In this document: positions 33,148-41,552 of the stretch, in pieces | How positions within the stretch are numbered: position 1 is the first letter of the stretch | Layout: the number at the start of each line of letters is the position of its first letter | NCBI GenBank assembly: GCA_030445245.1 | Contig: JAUCSD010000001.1 | Coordinates: 1,100,241-1,164,240, forward strand | Direction: 5' to 3' | Length of the DNA stretch: 64,000 nt | Origin: Candidatus Saccharimonadota bacterium | GTDB taxonomy: Bacteria; Patescibacteriota; Saccharimonadia; Saccharimonadales; Saccharimonadaceae | Notes under the pieces: model-generated | Seen by the model: the letters and a program-made list of their open reading frames with translations, nothing else | What the model was told of the DNA's origin: nothing | Databases searched by the model: none | Made by a program: the position numbers and the translations under genes

Positions 33148-34818
33148 ATGATTGATCTTGAGCTACCACTAAAAAAACGCTCACGGCAGTATCGCTTCTT
33201 TGAAATGCTTCCAGCTATCCTTAGCTATGGAATGCTCATTCTTCTGGTCGTGCTGTCACTAGTTAGTCCATTGGCGGCGGCGATTTACTTGCTACTTCTT
33301 ATCATCACCATGCTTGTTAAGGCTGTTGGTATCGCGATCCATACGGTCAGCGGTCGTAACAGACTCACTATGGCCCAGAAAGTTGACTGGCATGCTCGAC
33401 TGACTCAACTTGAGGATCCAGCGGCAAGTTATGCTCATGAGAAGGGTACGCACTCCAGTAGCTTCGGTTTCGAAGCCCATAAAGAAAACCTTCGTTTGAT
33501 TACGGCTGACCCTGATATGTTTCCGAAGCCATCATCTTTGTATAACGCCGTTATTATTGCTGCGTATAACGAAGATTATGAGGTTATTGAGCCAACAGTT
33601 CAATCTGTGGCTGATTCAGCCTTTGATAACGATAAGATTGTCGTGGTACTGGCGTACGAAGAGCGGGGCGGAGCAAGTATTGAAGCGACAGTTCTTTCAT
33701 TGCAGAAAAAGTTTGCGGGGACTTTCAAAGCGTTTTTAGTTGTGAAGCACCCGCAAGATCTGCCCGATGAAGTAGTTGGTAAGGGCGGTAACATCACGTA
33801 TGCTGGTCACTATCTAAAATCATGGGTTGAAGATCAGGGCATTGCTTTCAAAGATGTTATTATTACTACACTTGATAGTGATAACCGCCCACATGCAATG
33901 TATTTTGATTATGTTGCTTATGAGTATGTCGTTCATGAAGACCGAAAGCACCTGTCGTATCAGCCCATCGCACTGTTTATGAATAATATCTGGGATGTAC
34001 CAGCTCCAATGCGTATCATTGCCACGGGTAATTCATTCTGGAATATCATTAGTGCCATGCGACCTCATACATTGCGTAACTTTGCCTCGCACTCTCAGCC
34101 AATGGATGCTTTGGTTGAAATGAACTTCTGGAGTACTCGTTCAATCGTTGAAGATGGTCACCAGTACTGGCGTAGTTATTTCTATTTCGGCGGTAACTAC
34201 TCGGTTGCTCCGATCTATGTTCCGATTTACCAAGACGCCGTACTATCCGATACGTATCGTCGGACACTCAAGGCGCAATTCATTCAGCTTCGCCGTTGGG
34301 CGTATGGCGCCTCAGATGTACCATATGTAGCTACTCGCGTCTTGTCACGTAAGCGTAACGTACCACTTGGTAGCGGCATCGCACGGCTATTACGACTCGT
34401 TGATAGTCACGTAACGCTCGCTAGTATTTCAATCCTCGTGGCAATAGGTGGATGGGTGCCATTGCTCATTAATAGTCAGGCGGCACATGATATCGCAGCG
34501 CACCAGTTACCTGATGTGGTTAGCCGTATTCAGCAAGTTGCTATGATTGGCCTCTTTATTACCGTCTTCTTGGGACTTAAGATGTTGCCACCACGTCCTG
34601 AGCGTTATAAACGCCGTAGGACCATCTGGATGATCCTACAGTGGGGATTGATGCCAATAACTGCTATAGTCTATGGCGCCGCCTCGGCCTTTAATGCTCA
34701 AACGCACTTATTACTCGGTAAATACCTCGATAAATTTGACGTTACCGAGAAGGCAACTCACCAGTCCGTGGCCCGCGCTCGCGCAGAGAAGGCCGCCCAC
34801 GCCGCTTCAAAGAAATAA
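33148..34818 (+). CDS. Membrane glycosyltransferase, family 2
   Basis: This is a processive-type GT2 enzyme predicted to transfer sugars to an envelope polymer or lipid. The 556-aa protein has two N-terminal membrane segments, then the GT-A domain with NAVIIAAYNEDYEVIEPTVQS. The metal-binding TTLDSDNRPH and the acceptor/catalytic region EDGHQYWR follow, and QLRRWAYGASDVPY corresponds to the QxxRW motif. Further C-terminal spans close it. The last 77 nt overlap the convergent nrdR gene. The substrate is unknown. Confidence 0.85.
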   Translation: MIDLELPLKKRSRQYRFFEMLPAILSYGMLILLVVLSLVSPLAAAIYLLLLIITMLVKAVGIAIHTVSGRNRLTMAQKVDWHARLTQLEDPAASYAHEKGTHSSSFGFEAHKENLRLITADPDMFPKPSSLYNAVIIAAYNEDYEVIEPTVQSVADSAFDNDKIVVVLAYEERGGASIEATVLSLQKKFAGTFKAFLVVKHPQDLPDEVVGKGGNITYAGHYLKSWVEDQGIAFKDVIITTLDSDNRPHAMYFDYVAYEYVVHEDRKHLSYQPIALFMNNIWDVPAPMRIIATGNSFWNIISAMRPHTLRNFASHSQPMDALVEMNFWSTRSIVEDGHQYWRSYFYFGGNYSVAPIYVPIYQDAVLSDTYRRTLKAQFIQLRRWAYGASDVPYVATRVLSRKRNVPLGSGIARLLRLVDSHVTLASISILVAIGGWVPLLINSQAAHDIAAHQLPDVVSRIQQVAMIGLFITVFLGLKMLPPRPERYKRRRTIWMILQWGLMPITAIVYGAASAFNAQTHLLLGKYLDKFDVTEKATHQSVARARAEKAAHAASKK

Positions 34819-35221
34819 TAAGCTGATGCTGTGCTGCGTACTGAATCGCGGCTAACTCGTCGAATCGCTTGAGTACCGCATGTGTTGTTGCTTCGATGTC
34901 CTCTGGCGTGACGATCTCTTGTTCAGTTGATAGAGTGTCCTCAACGGTTTGAGCTAGCCATAGGGCATTATATTCAGCTTCATGGGGTGCATGAGTGAAT
35001 GCCTTAGAGATACTTAGTATAAGTTTACCGAGATTGAAAGTATCTGCCTTACCTGATGGCAGTACGACGGGTTTATTATCAGCCAGAGATGGCCGTTCAT
35101 ATGTCGTAAATATGGTACCGCAATGAGTACATTGCCGTCTTCGCCATATACTAGGCTGCTTTTTATTAGGTCTTGAGTTGGCTACTTTCGTGTTCGTGTG
35201 AAAACAATTAATGCAAAACAT
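34742..35221 (-). CDS. nrdR: Transcriptional repressor NrdR
   Basis: This regulator of ribonucleotide reductase genes senses dATP/ATP. The 159-aa product has an N-terminal zinc ribbon with CINC and CTHC pairs and the following TYERP. An ATP-cone domain has GKADTFNLGKLILSISKAF in the usual place. It ends with a longer Arg-rich tail than typical NrdR (~150 aa). The ATG at 35221 gives MFCINCFHTN; upstream in-frame codons would add a hydrophobic stretch foreign to the family. No nrd gene is in the window. Confidence 0.88.
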   Translation of the reverse strand: MFCINCFHTNTKVANSRPNKKQPSIWRRRQCTHCGTIFTTYERPSLADNKPVVLPSGKADTFNLGKLILSISKAFTHAPHEAEYNALWLAQTVEDTLSTEQEIVTPEDIEATTHAVLKRFDELAAIQYAAQHQLIISLKRRGRPSLRERGPRTGELPSR

Positions 35222-35287
35222 GTCTATATATTGACATATAGCTATTAAAAATACTAGTGGAAAACATAACCAATAAATGGGGATAAA

Positions 35288-35320
35288 ATAAACCCCAGCC
35301 GACAAGCGGCTGGGGTTTAT
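35288..35320. terminator. Strong hairpin between nrdR and the 39-aa gene
   Basis: Perfect 14-bp arms (ATAAACCCCAGCCG and its complement) around a 5-nt loop. On the minus strand it follows the small gene at 35340-35459, and it could act in both directions. Confidence 0.75.
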
Positions 35321-35339
35321 AAGGCAGACGTCTTAATGA

Positions 35340-35459
35340 CTAGTCTTTATGTCTGCGAATTCGTATAGCTTTTTTAGCTTCGTGCCATGACATATCATAC
35401 TCAAATGAGAGTGATACTTTTTCTAGAGCTGATGGTGATATATTGGTATCTTTACCCAT
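35340..35459 (-). CDS. Possible 39-aa protein
   Basis: The reading frame MGKDTNISPSALEKVSLSFE continues as a helical, basic-ended peptide (EAKKAIRIRRHKD). It is supported by a minus-strand extended -10 TGC-TAATAT ending exactly 6 nt before the ATG, the leaderless pattern seen elsewhere here, and by a strong terminator after the stop. No family is recognised. Confidence 0.45.
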   Translation of the reverse strand: MGKDTNISPSALEKVSLSFEYDMSWHEAKKAIRIRRHKD

Positions 35460-35627
35460 ACGTTTATATTAGCATAAACAACATAATAAGTCAACTAAGC
35501 GTATGCTTCTTCATATTACATATATGGTATATAAAGAGGCAAGAAGTGGATAATGTACCCGTGGAAAAGTATGGATTGCTGTGGGTAAGTTACGATGAGA
35601 GGAGGGTACGGTATACTTAAAGGTATT

Positions 35628-37517
35628 ATGACGAATACTAAAAAGCTCACAGCAGGTCTGACGCTAGGGGCGTTAGGGATTGTGTTTGGTGATATTGGCA
35701 CAAGTCCACTCTACGTCTTTCAAGCAATCTTTGGTTCTCTAGGATTAGATCTTCCAATTAATCATACAAACATTGCTGGGATTACCTCGCTTATATTATG
35801 GGCCGTGACTTTAGTGGTATCAATCAAGTATCTACTCATGGTGATGCGGGCTGACAATAAAGGTGAGGGTGGTATTATGGCGCTCGTTGCCCTCATAAAG
35901 GGTAGTCGGCTGAGCAGTCGTTATAAGGCAAGTCTTGTTGCTCTTGGGATTATCGGAGTATCTCTATTCTATGGTGACAGTGTTATTACGCCGGCTATCT
36001 CCGTCTTGGCTGCCGTTGAGGGACTTAAGGTACTCGTTCCGAGTGTCGATCATCTTATCGTTCCTATTACTCTCATCGTCCTCTCGTTACTCTTTTTGCT
36101 TCAGAGGCGAGGGACGACGCTTATTGGGCGATTGTTTGGGCCGATTATGCTTCTTTGGTTCGGATCCATTGCTTTTGGCGGCGGTTGGCAGGTCTTGCAG
36201 CATCCTGAAGTGCTTGGCGCGCTTTCACCGCTCGTGGCACTGCAATTCCTTCTCTTGTACCCGTTGGTAGGATTTGTGGTTATGGCAGCCGTCGTGTTGG
36301 CAGTTACTGGTGCTGAAGCCTTGTATGCTGACATGGGTCATTTTGGCAGAGCACCGATCTCCCGAGCTTGGTTCCTCGTCGTATTTCCAGCACTTATCTT
36401 ATGCTATATGGGGCAGGGTGCATTACTTCTTCATGATCCGACTGCTATCACAAACCCATTGCCGCTTCTATTTCCAGAGTTCCTAAGGGCTCCGATTGTA
36501 TTACTGGCGACGCTCGCCACCCTGATTGCATCTCAGGCAGTTATCTCAGGGGCTTTCTCGTTAACGCGTCAGGCGATGAAGCTCGACTTTTTACCGAAAA
36601 TGCTTGTTCGACACACCTCTATTGTTTCGACCGGTCAAATCTATATTCCGCTGGTCAACTCTATATTGTGGGCCCTCGTTGTCGTGCTTGTCGTGTTCTT
36701 TGGTTCGTCGCAAAGGCTGGCTGGGGTATTTGGAGTCGCAGTGAGTGGTACACTTATTATTGATTCGGTATTATTTATTGTTGTCATGTACAGTCTATGG
36801 CGTAAATCAATTTTTGCAGTTCTTCTTGCGGCCATTGTCTTTTTGCCTCTCGATCTACTATTCGTTACTTCCAACTTACCCAAGATTCTTAATGGGGCGT
36901 GGTTCCCGATTGTACTTGCCATACTAGCGTTCACTATTATTACGACGTGGACAAAAGGACAACAGATTGTGACGAGAAAACGTCGAGTCCTCGAGGGGAG
37001 CTTACAGGCTTTTATCGATAAGGTGCATGTCAGATGGCCGGCTGTGATACGATTGCCTGGCCAAGCGGTTTATATTAGCCATCATCCAGATTTCGCCCCT
37101 CTAGCCCTTCATAAGGCCGTGGATGAACTCAATGAGCTACAAGAAAACGTTGTTATTTTGTCTGTGCAAGTAACCAACGAGGCCCATGTGCCGATAGAAG
37201 AACGGGCGACGTTCGATGGTCTTGAATATAACGACGGCATTAGCCATTTGAGTCTAAAATATGGATTTCATGATTCAATCAATATACCTAAGGCTCTCGA
37301 GTCAGTTCGTGGTCTGAGCCCTGAACTTGATTTTAGCTCCGATAAGGCGATGTACTTTATTTCTCAGAGCAGGGTAATACCAGGCAAGAGACACAACCTT
37401 CTCGGTTGGCGTAAGACACTGTATTGCTTGATGGCTCGTAATGCACTTAGTGAGAGCGACTATTACAAGTTACCGATTGATCGAACAGTTGAGATGCAGT
37501 CGTTGATAAAGTTGTAA
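35628..37517 (+). CDS. kup: Potassium transporter Kup
   Basis: This is a proton-coupled potassium uptake permease. The ~629-aa protein begins with GALGIVFGDIGTSPLYVFQAIFG, the KUP signature. About twelve membrane segments and a soluble C-terminal domain follow. Conserved pieces include GVSLFYGDSVITPAISVLAAVEGL and GAEALYADMGHFGR. The ATG at 35628 was chosen since TATACT ends 10 nt before it; an upstream in-frame ATG at 35595 has no ribosome site. Confidence 0.95.
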   Translation: MTNTKKLTAGLTLGALGIVFGDIGTSPLYVFQAIFGSLGLDLPINHTNIAGITSLILWAVTLVVSIKYLLMVMRADNKGEGGIMALVALIKGSRLSSRYKASLVALGIIGVSLFYGDSVITPAISVLAAVEGLKVLVPSVDHLIVPITLIVLSLLFLLQRRGTTLIGRLFGPIMLLWFGSIAFGGGWQVLQHPEVLGALSPLVALQFLLLYPLVGFVVMAAVVLAVTGAEALYADMGHFGRAPISRAWFLVVFPALILCYMGQGALLLHDPTAITNPLPLLFPEFLRAPIVLLATLATLIASQAVISGAFSLTRQAMKLDFLPKMLVRHTSIVSTGQIYIPLVNSILWALVVVLVVFFGSSQRLAGVFGVAVSGTLIIDSVLFIVVMYSLWRKSIFAVLLAAIVFLPLDLLFVTSNLPKILNGAWFPIVLAILAFTIITTWTKGQQIVTRKRRVLEGSLQAFIDKVHVRWPAVIRLPGQAVYISHHPDFAPLALHKAVDELNELQENVVILSVQVTNEAHVPIEERATFDGLEYNDGISHLSLKYGFHDSINIPKALESVRGLSPELDFSSDKAMYFISQSRVIPGKRHNLLGWRKTLYCLMARNALSESDYYKLPIDRTVEMQSLIKL

Positions 37518-37529
37518 ATGCAATCAAAA

Positions 37530-37547
37530 AGACTCCGAAGAGTCTTA
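37530..37547. terminator. Short hairpin after kup
   Basis: AAGACTC pairs with GAGTCTT over a 4-nt loop. There is no clear T-tract, so it is weak; it separates kup from the convergent tRNA-Val. Confidence 0.4.
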
Positions 37548-37561
37548 ATGGATAATTACTG

Positions 37562-37638
37562 TGGTGGGCGATAGAGGAGTTGAACCTCTGACCTCCACAA
37601 CGTCAATGTGGCGCTCTAGCCAGCTGAGCTAATCGCCC
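37562..37638 (-). tRNA. tRNA-Val (GAC)
   Basis: On the minus strand: acceptor GGGCGAT/ATCGCCC, D-arm, anticodon arm CCACA-TTGACGT-TGTGG (GAC), T-arm with TTCAACT, A discriminator and encoded CCA. Confidence 0.95.
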
Positions 37639-37673
37639 CCAGCTCCAAACATCATATCAGACAGGGGCGGGCG

Positions 37674-37703
37674 TTGCAATATGAGGGGGTAATAGTATAT
37701 GAT
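37674..37703 (+). promoter_or_regulatory. Promoter of the thrS T-box leader
   Basis: TTGCAA (37674-37679), an 18-bp spacer and TATGAT (37698-37703) place transcription start near 37709, exactly where Stem I of the T-box begins. Confidence 0.55.
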
Positions 37704-37708
37704 TAAAA

Positions 37709-37890
37709 GGAACAACGACGCGGCCCAACCATCCGTACCAGTTCCGTGGGGATAATAATGTGCGATAACGTTATTTTATAAGCGCCTAGGGTTTACCTAG
37801 GAAGTCCGGTGGAACCGCCCGTAAAGGGTCCGAGACATGCGATATATGGATTTAATGAACATTAAAACCAGTCATCGCATGTTTTTTATT
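37709..37890 (+). promoter_or_regulatory. T-box riboswitch (threonine) with compact Stem I
   Basis: This leader would sense uncharged tRNA-Thr and allow read-through into thrS. A short Stem I closes with GGAAC (37709-37713) and GTTCC (37741-37745). On its 3' side the loop carries ACC followed by A (37737-37740), a threonine specifier in the standard place. Two small hairpins follow: AATAATG/CGTTATT (37754-37775) and CCTAG/CTAGG (37785-37801). The antiterminator is complete: GTCCGG, the bulge TGGAACC (37810-37816), GCCC-GTAAA-GGGT, CCG-A-GAC. The bulge TGGA complements U-CCA, and the tRNA-Thr in this window has a U discriminator. The terminator stem ACATGCGAT/ATCGCATGT (37835-37882) with a T-run shares bases with the antiterminator. 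Stem I is far smaller than in classic T-boxes. Confidence 0.85.
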
Positions 37891-37911
37891 TACTAAAAAA
37901 GGAGAGACACT

Positions 37912-39720
37912 ATGAACGAAGAACAATTACATGCAATGCGTCACAGCTTGGCTCACATTACTGCTGCCAGCGTAAAGCGCATCTGGCCAGAGGCTAAATT
38001 TGGCGTGGGGCCCGTTGTTGAGAACGGATTCTACTACGATATTGATTTAGGGGAAGTGAAGATATCTGAGGCTAATTTCGGTAAGATCGAAAAGACTATG
38101 CGTCGCATCATTAGTGAGTCCCAGGACTTCGAACGTTTTACGATGCCGATTGACCAGGCGATCAACTGGGCAAAAGAGAATGGCCAACCGTACAAGGAAG
38201 AGCTGCTCAATGACCTAAAGCGCTCTGGTACGACTGTTGCTAAAGATCTTGATAAAGATGAGCTTGGTACGATTGCCGAAGGTGACGCGGCAGTAGAGGA
38301 GGTCTCGTTCTATAAGAATGGAGACTTTGTCGATCTTTGTCGTGGGCCGCATGTAGCAAATACTAAAGAGGTGGGTGCTTTTAAGTTACTTCGTGTAGCA
38401 GGTGCATATTGGCGTGGTAATGAAAACAACGCACAGATGCAACGTCTCTATGGTGTAGCTTTTGCAACACAAGAGGAATTAGATCTCCATCTTGAACGCC
38501 TTGAGCAGGCTAAGTTACGCGACCACCGCAAACTAGGTAAAGAGCTTGATATCTATGCCACCTCGACGCTTATTGGTGCTGGTCTGCCACTCTTTACTCC
38601 ACGAGGAACAGTACTTCGAGACAAGATAAATGATCTCGCGCAGTCCTACCGACTTGCGAGAGGATATGAAAAGGTGTGGATTCCACACATTGCCAACCTT
38701 GAAACCTACAAGGTATCGGGTCACTTTGAAAAATTTCCTGATCTTCTACACTTCACGTCAATGGAATCAGGTGACGAACTGGCACTTAAGCCGGTTAACT
38801 GTCCGCACCATACGCAAATTTTTGCCTCACGTCCTCGAAGCTACAGAGAACTACCTCTCAAGTACCTTGAGACAACAACGGTATATCGTGATGAAAAAAG
38901 CGGTGAACTCGGTGGGCTTAACCGTGTTCGTTCCATCACTCAAGATGATTCGCATGTTTTTTGTACCGAAGAACAGGTTGAGACTATCTTTGCCGAGTTG
39001 ATTGAAAGTGCACAGGATCTATATAAACTGGTTGATCTTAAGCTATCACTTCGTTTGTCATTCCGTGATGAGAGCGACTCATACATTGGCGAACAAGAGA
39101 CATGGAATCGAGCCGAGGCTTCTATCCAAAAGCTTGCTGAGAAGTTCGAGCTCGAACATGAGATTGGTCTGGGCGAGGCGGCGATCTACGGTCCAAAGAT
39201 GGACTTCATGGCGACAGATGCGCTTGGTCGTAAGTTTCAGCTTGCTACCGTGCAACTTGATTACATGATGCCGGAGCGTTTCGGATTGGAATACACTGCC
39301 GAAGATGGCGGCAAACAACGACCGGTTATGGTGCACTGTGCTTTGCTCGGTTCGATTGAACGCTTCTTAAGTATCTATATTGAACACACTGCTGGTTGGT
39401 TCCCATTTTGGGCAGCTCCAGAGCAGGTACGTATTCTTACGATTAATGACACAGTTCTTGAGTATGTAGCTGAAATTGAGGCAATCCTTGATGGAGTTGT
39501 GCTTATGAAGCCGATCAAATACAACGAGATTCGTTATACCCGCGATGATCGCAATGAGAGCCTCGGTAAAAAAATTCGCGAAGCTACCGCTTGGAAAATT
39601 CCAGTACAGCTTATTGTTGGGCCAAAAGACGTTGAAGGTCGCGAAGTGAGTGTTCGTACCCAAAGCGGTGAAGAGAAGGTAGCGCTTGATCAGCTCGCGA
39701 ATTACTTTCAGGCACCTTAG
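37912..39720 (+). CDS. thrS: Threonyl-tRNA synthetase
   Basis: This enzyme charges tRNA-Thr. The 602-aa protein starts directly with the N2 editing domain (MRHSLAHITAASVKRIWPEAKFGVGPVVENGFYYDID), so the TGS (N1) domain found in many bacterial enzymes is absent. The editing-site segment VDLCRGPHVANT is present, followed by the class II core with motif 2 (TTVYRDEKSGELGGLNRVRSI) and motif 3 near GSIERFLSIYIE. A C-terminal anticodon-binding domain ends the protein. GGAGAG precedes the ATG. Expression is probably controlled by the T-box directly upstream. Confidence 0.97.
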   Translation: MNEEQLHAMRHSLAHITAASVKRIWPEAKFGVGPVVENGFYYDIDLGEVKISEANFGKIEKTMRRIISESQDFERFTMPIDQAINWAKENGQPYKEELLNDLKRSGTTVAKDLDKDELGTIAEGDAAVEEVSFYKNGDFVDLCRGPHVANTKEVGAFKLLRVAGAYWRGNENNAQMQRLYGVAFATQEELDLHLERLEQAKLRDHRKLGKELDIYATSTLIGAGLPLFTPRGTVLRDKINDLAQSYRLARGYEKVWIPHIANLETYKVSGHFEKFPDLLHFTSMESGDELALKPVNCPHHTQIFASRPRSYRELPLKYLETTTVYRDEKSGELGGLNRVRSITQDDSHVFCTEEQVETIFAELIESAQDLYKLVDLKLSLRLSFRDESDSYIGEQETWNRAEASIQKLAEKFELEHEIGLGEAAIYGPKMDFMATDALGRKFQLATVQLDYMMPERFGLEYTAEDGGKQRPVMVHCALLGSIERFLSIYIEHTAGWFPFWAAPEQVRILTINDTVLEYVAEIEAILDGVVLMKPIKYNEIRYTRDDRNESLGKKIREATAWKIPVQLIVGPKDVEGREVSVRTQSGEEKVALDQLANYFQAP

Positions 39721-39729
39721 GCATTAACT

Positions 39730-40041
39730 ATGGTCGACACAAGTTTTCGCGATAAGGTCTATGAGTTAATGGCACAGGTGCCGGACGGCCAGGTGACTAC
39801 CTACGGGGATATCGCCGGGCTGGCTGGTCATGCCCATGCATCACGAATTGTAGGCGGCATCGCTCATTACGGTCCTACCGAGCTCCCTTGGCATCGACTA
39901 GTCAATCGTTTCGGGGGACTTGCCCGGGCATTTCCAGGCGGACCTGAGGTGCAGCAGCAATTGCTCGAGGCTGAAGGTATTCATTGTACGGATCTTATCG
40001 TTGATAACTTCAAAGAATTACGATGGCAGCCAAAAATTTAA
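39730..40041 (+). CDS. Alkyltransferase-like protein (ATL)
   Basis: The 103-aa protein matches the DNA-binding domain of O6-alkylguanine methyltransferases: VPDGQVTTYGDIAGLAG, HASRIVGGIAHYGPTELPWHRLVN. The active-site Cys of the PCHR motif is Trp (PWHR), which defines the ATL group. These bind O6-alkylguanine and hand it to nucleotide excision repair instead of removing the alkyl group. It follows thrS by 9 nt and overlaps miaA by 19 nt. Confidence 0.9.
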   Translation: MVDTSFRDKVYELMAQVPDGQVTTYGDIAGLAGHAHASRIVGGIAHYGPTELPWHRLVNRFGGLARAFPGGPEVQQQLLEAEGIHCTDLIVDNFKELRWQPKI

Positions 40042-40904
40042 CCTTACCCCTAATAGTAGTTGTTGGCCCGACGGCGAGTGGTAAGACGTCGCTCGCCATT
40101 GAGATGGCCGAACAATTTAATGGCGAGATTATTTGTGCTGATTCGCGCACGATCTATAAAGGTATGGATGTTGGCACTGCTAAGCCTACAAAAGAAGAAC
40201 AGGCAAAGGTGCCACATTGGGGTCTTGATCTAGTCGAACCAAACGAGCGTTTTACCGCTGCTGATTTCAAGGAGTATGCGACTCGAAAGATAGGGGAGAT
40301 TCGATCACGAGGTCATGTTCCATTCCTTGTAGGCGGTACGGGTCTGTACGTTGATGCGATTATCTTTGATTATCAATTTGGTCCGATTGCTGATAACAAG
40401 CAACGATCTGCCTACGAAGCCATGACGATTGATGAACTTCATGACTATTGCAAAGAAAACAACGTATCGTTACCTGAAAATGATCAGAATAAGCGATACG
40501 TTATACGCGCCATTGAGCAGAAAAGCATAAACTCTAAGAGACGAAATGATCCGATCGAAAATAGTATTATTGTAGGTATAACAACGGAAAGAGATGCATT
40601 ACGAACACAAATTAGGAATCGCGTCGAACAAATATTTGACGATGGTGTTGTCAACGAAGCTACTTTATTGGGCAAAAAATATGGCTGGGATGCAGAGTCA
40701 ATGACTGGCAATAGCTATCAATTAGCAAAACTCTATCTGAGGAACGAGCTGTCCGTCGTTGAGTTCAAAGAAAAAAATACAACACTTGATTGGCGTCTTG
40801 CAAAACGACAGCTCACCTGGCTGCGACGTAATCCATATATCCATTGGGGTAAACTATCTGAGTTGCGCAACTATTTAACAGAGAGACTCGCCAGTTATGT
40901 CTAA
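40023..40904 (+). CDS. miaA: tRNA dimethylallyltransferase MiaA
   Basis: This enzyme prenylates A37 of tRNAs that read codons starting with U, using DMAPP. The 293-aa protein has the P-loop VVGPTASGKTSLAIEMA and the ADSRTIYKGMDVGTAKPTKEE segment. PFLVGGTGLYVDAII and a C-terminal LTWLRRNPYIHW match the family. The start lies within the end of the ATL gene, suggesting coupled translation. No miaB is in the window. Confidence 0.95.
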   Translation: MAAKNLTLPLIVVVGPTASGKTSLAIEMAEQFNGEIICADSRTIYKGMDVGTAKPTKEEQAKVPHWGLDLVEPNERFTAADFKEYATRKIGEIRSRGHVPFLVGGTGLYVDAIIFDYQFGPIADNKQRSAYEAMTIDELHDYCKENNVSLPENDQNKRYVIRAIEQKSINSKRRNDPIENSIIVGITTERDALRTQIRNRVEQIFDDGVVNEATLLGKKYGWDAESMTGNSYQLAKLYLRNELSVVEFKEKNTTLDWRLAKRQLTWLRRNPYIHWGKLSELRNYLTERLASYV

Positions 40905-40945
40905 TCATGCTATGATAGAACACGAAAGTTATTCTAGGTAGAGAT

Positions 40946-41536
40946 ATGATCGACGCACTATTTGGTTCAAAAACTCGGGTAAAATTACTGCACTTATTCC
41001 TGAACAATCCCGGGAGTGCTTTTTATGTTCGCGAAATAACTCGTCTGATTGATGAGCAGATTAACTCTGTCCGTCGAGAACTGTCTAATATGCTTGAGGT
41101 GGGAATTATCACTAGTGATAGTGCCGATAATAAGCTGTACTATGAAATTAACCAGCGATATGAGTACTACGTGCCATTTCGTGCCATTTTTGCCGATGTA
41201 AAGATGGAAGCGGGTGGTGAAGTAAAAGCTGGAGTTATGGAATGGCAAGAGCTTGTTAGAGAGCTTGCCGGTGTTCGTCTAGCAGTTTGTGCCGGTGTAC
41301 TCGTAAAGGGATCAACTAGCGCCATTGATCTACTTGTAGTAGGGGACATCTCAACGACGAAGCTAAAGAACGTTGTTAAGCAGATTGAGAAAAAAGAGGC
41401 TCGCGAGCTTAATTACAGTATGCTAAGCTACGACGAGTTCTATTATCGTTTGAGTGTTCGTGATAAATTTATTACAGAGATACTACACGGAAAACATGCT
41501 GTATTGCTAGATGCCGATAATATACTGAAAAGCTAG
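40946..41536 (+). CDS. Winged-helix protein with a degenerate nucleotidyltransferase-like domain
   Basis: The 196-aa protein begins MIDALFGSKTRVKLLHLFL and has an ArsR/MarR-like winged helix (residues 1-75), with EITRLIDEQINSVRRELSNM as the recognition region. The C-terminal half (VLVKGSTSAIDLLVVGDIS) resembles a nucleotidyltransferase strand pair, but the catalytic G-S and D-x-D pattern is incomplete. It may be a regulator in which the enzyme fold has become a sensor. The leader has TATGAT and GGTAGAG. The target is unknown. Confidence 0.68.
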   Translation: MIDALFGSKTRVKLLHLFLNNPGSAFYVREITRLIDEQINSVRRELSNMLEVGIITSDSADNKLYYEINQRYEYYVPFRAIFADVKMEAGGEVKAGVMEWQELVRELAGVRLAVCAGVLVKGSTSAIDLLVVGDISTTKLKNVVKQIEKKEARELNYSMLSYDEFYYRLSVRDKFITEILHGKHAVLLDADNILKS

Positions 41537-41552
41537 TTGAGAAGGAGAGAAT

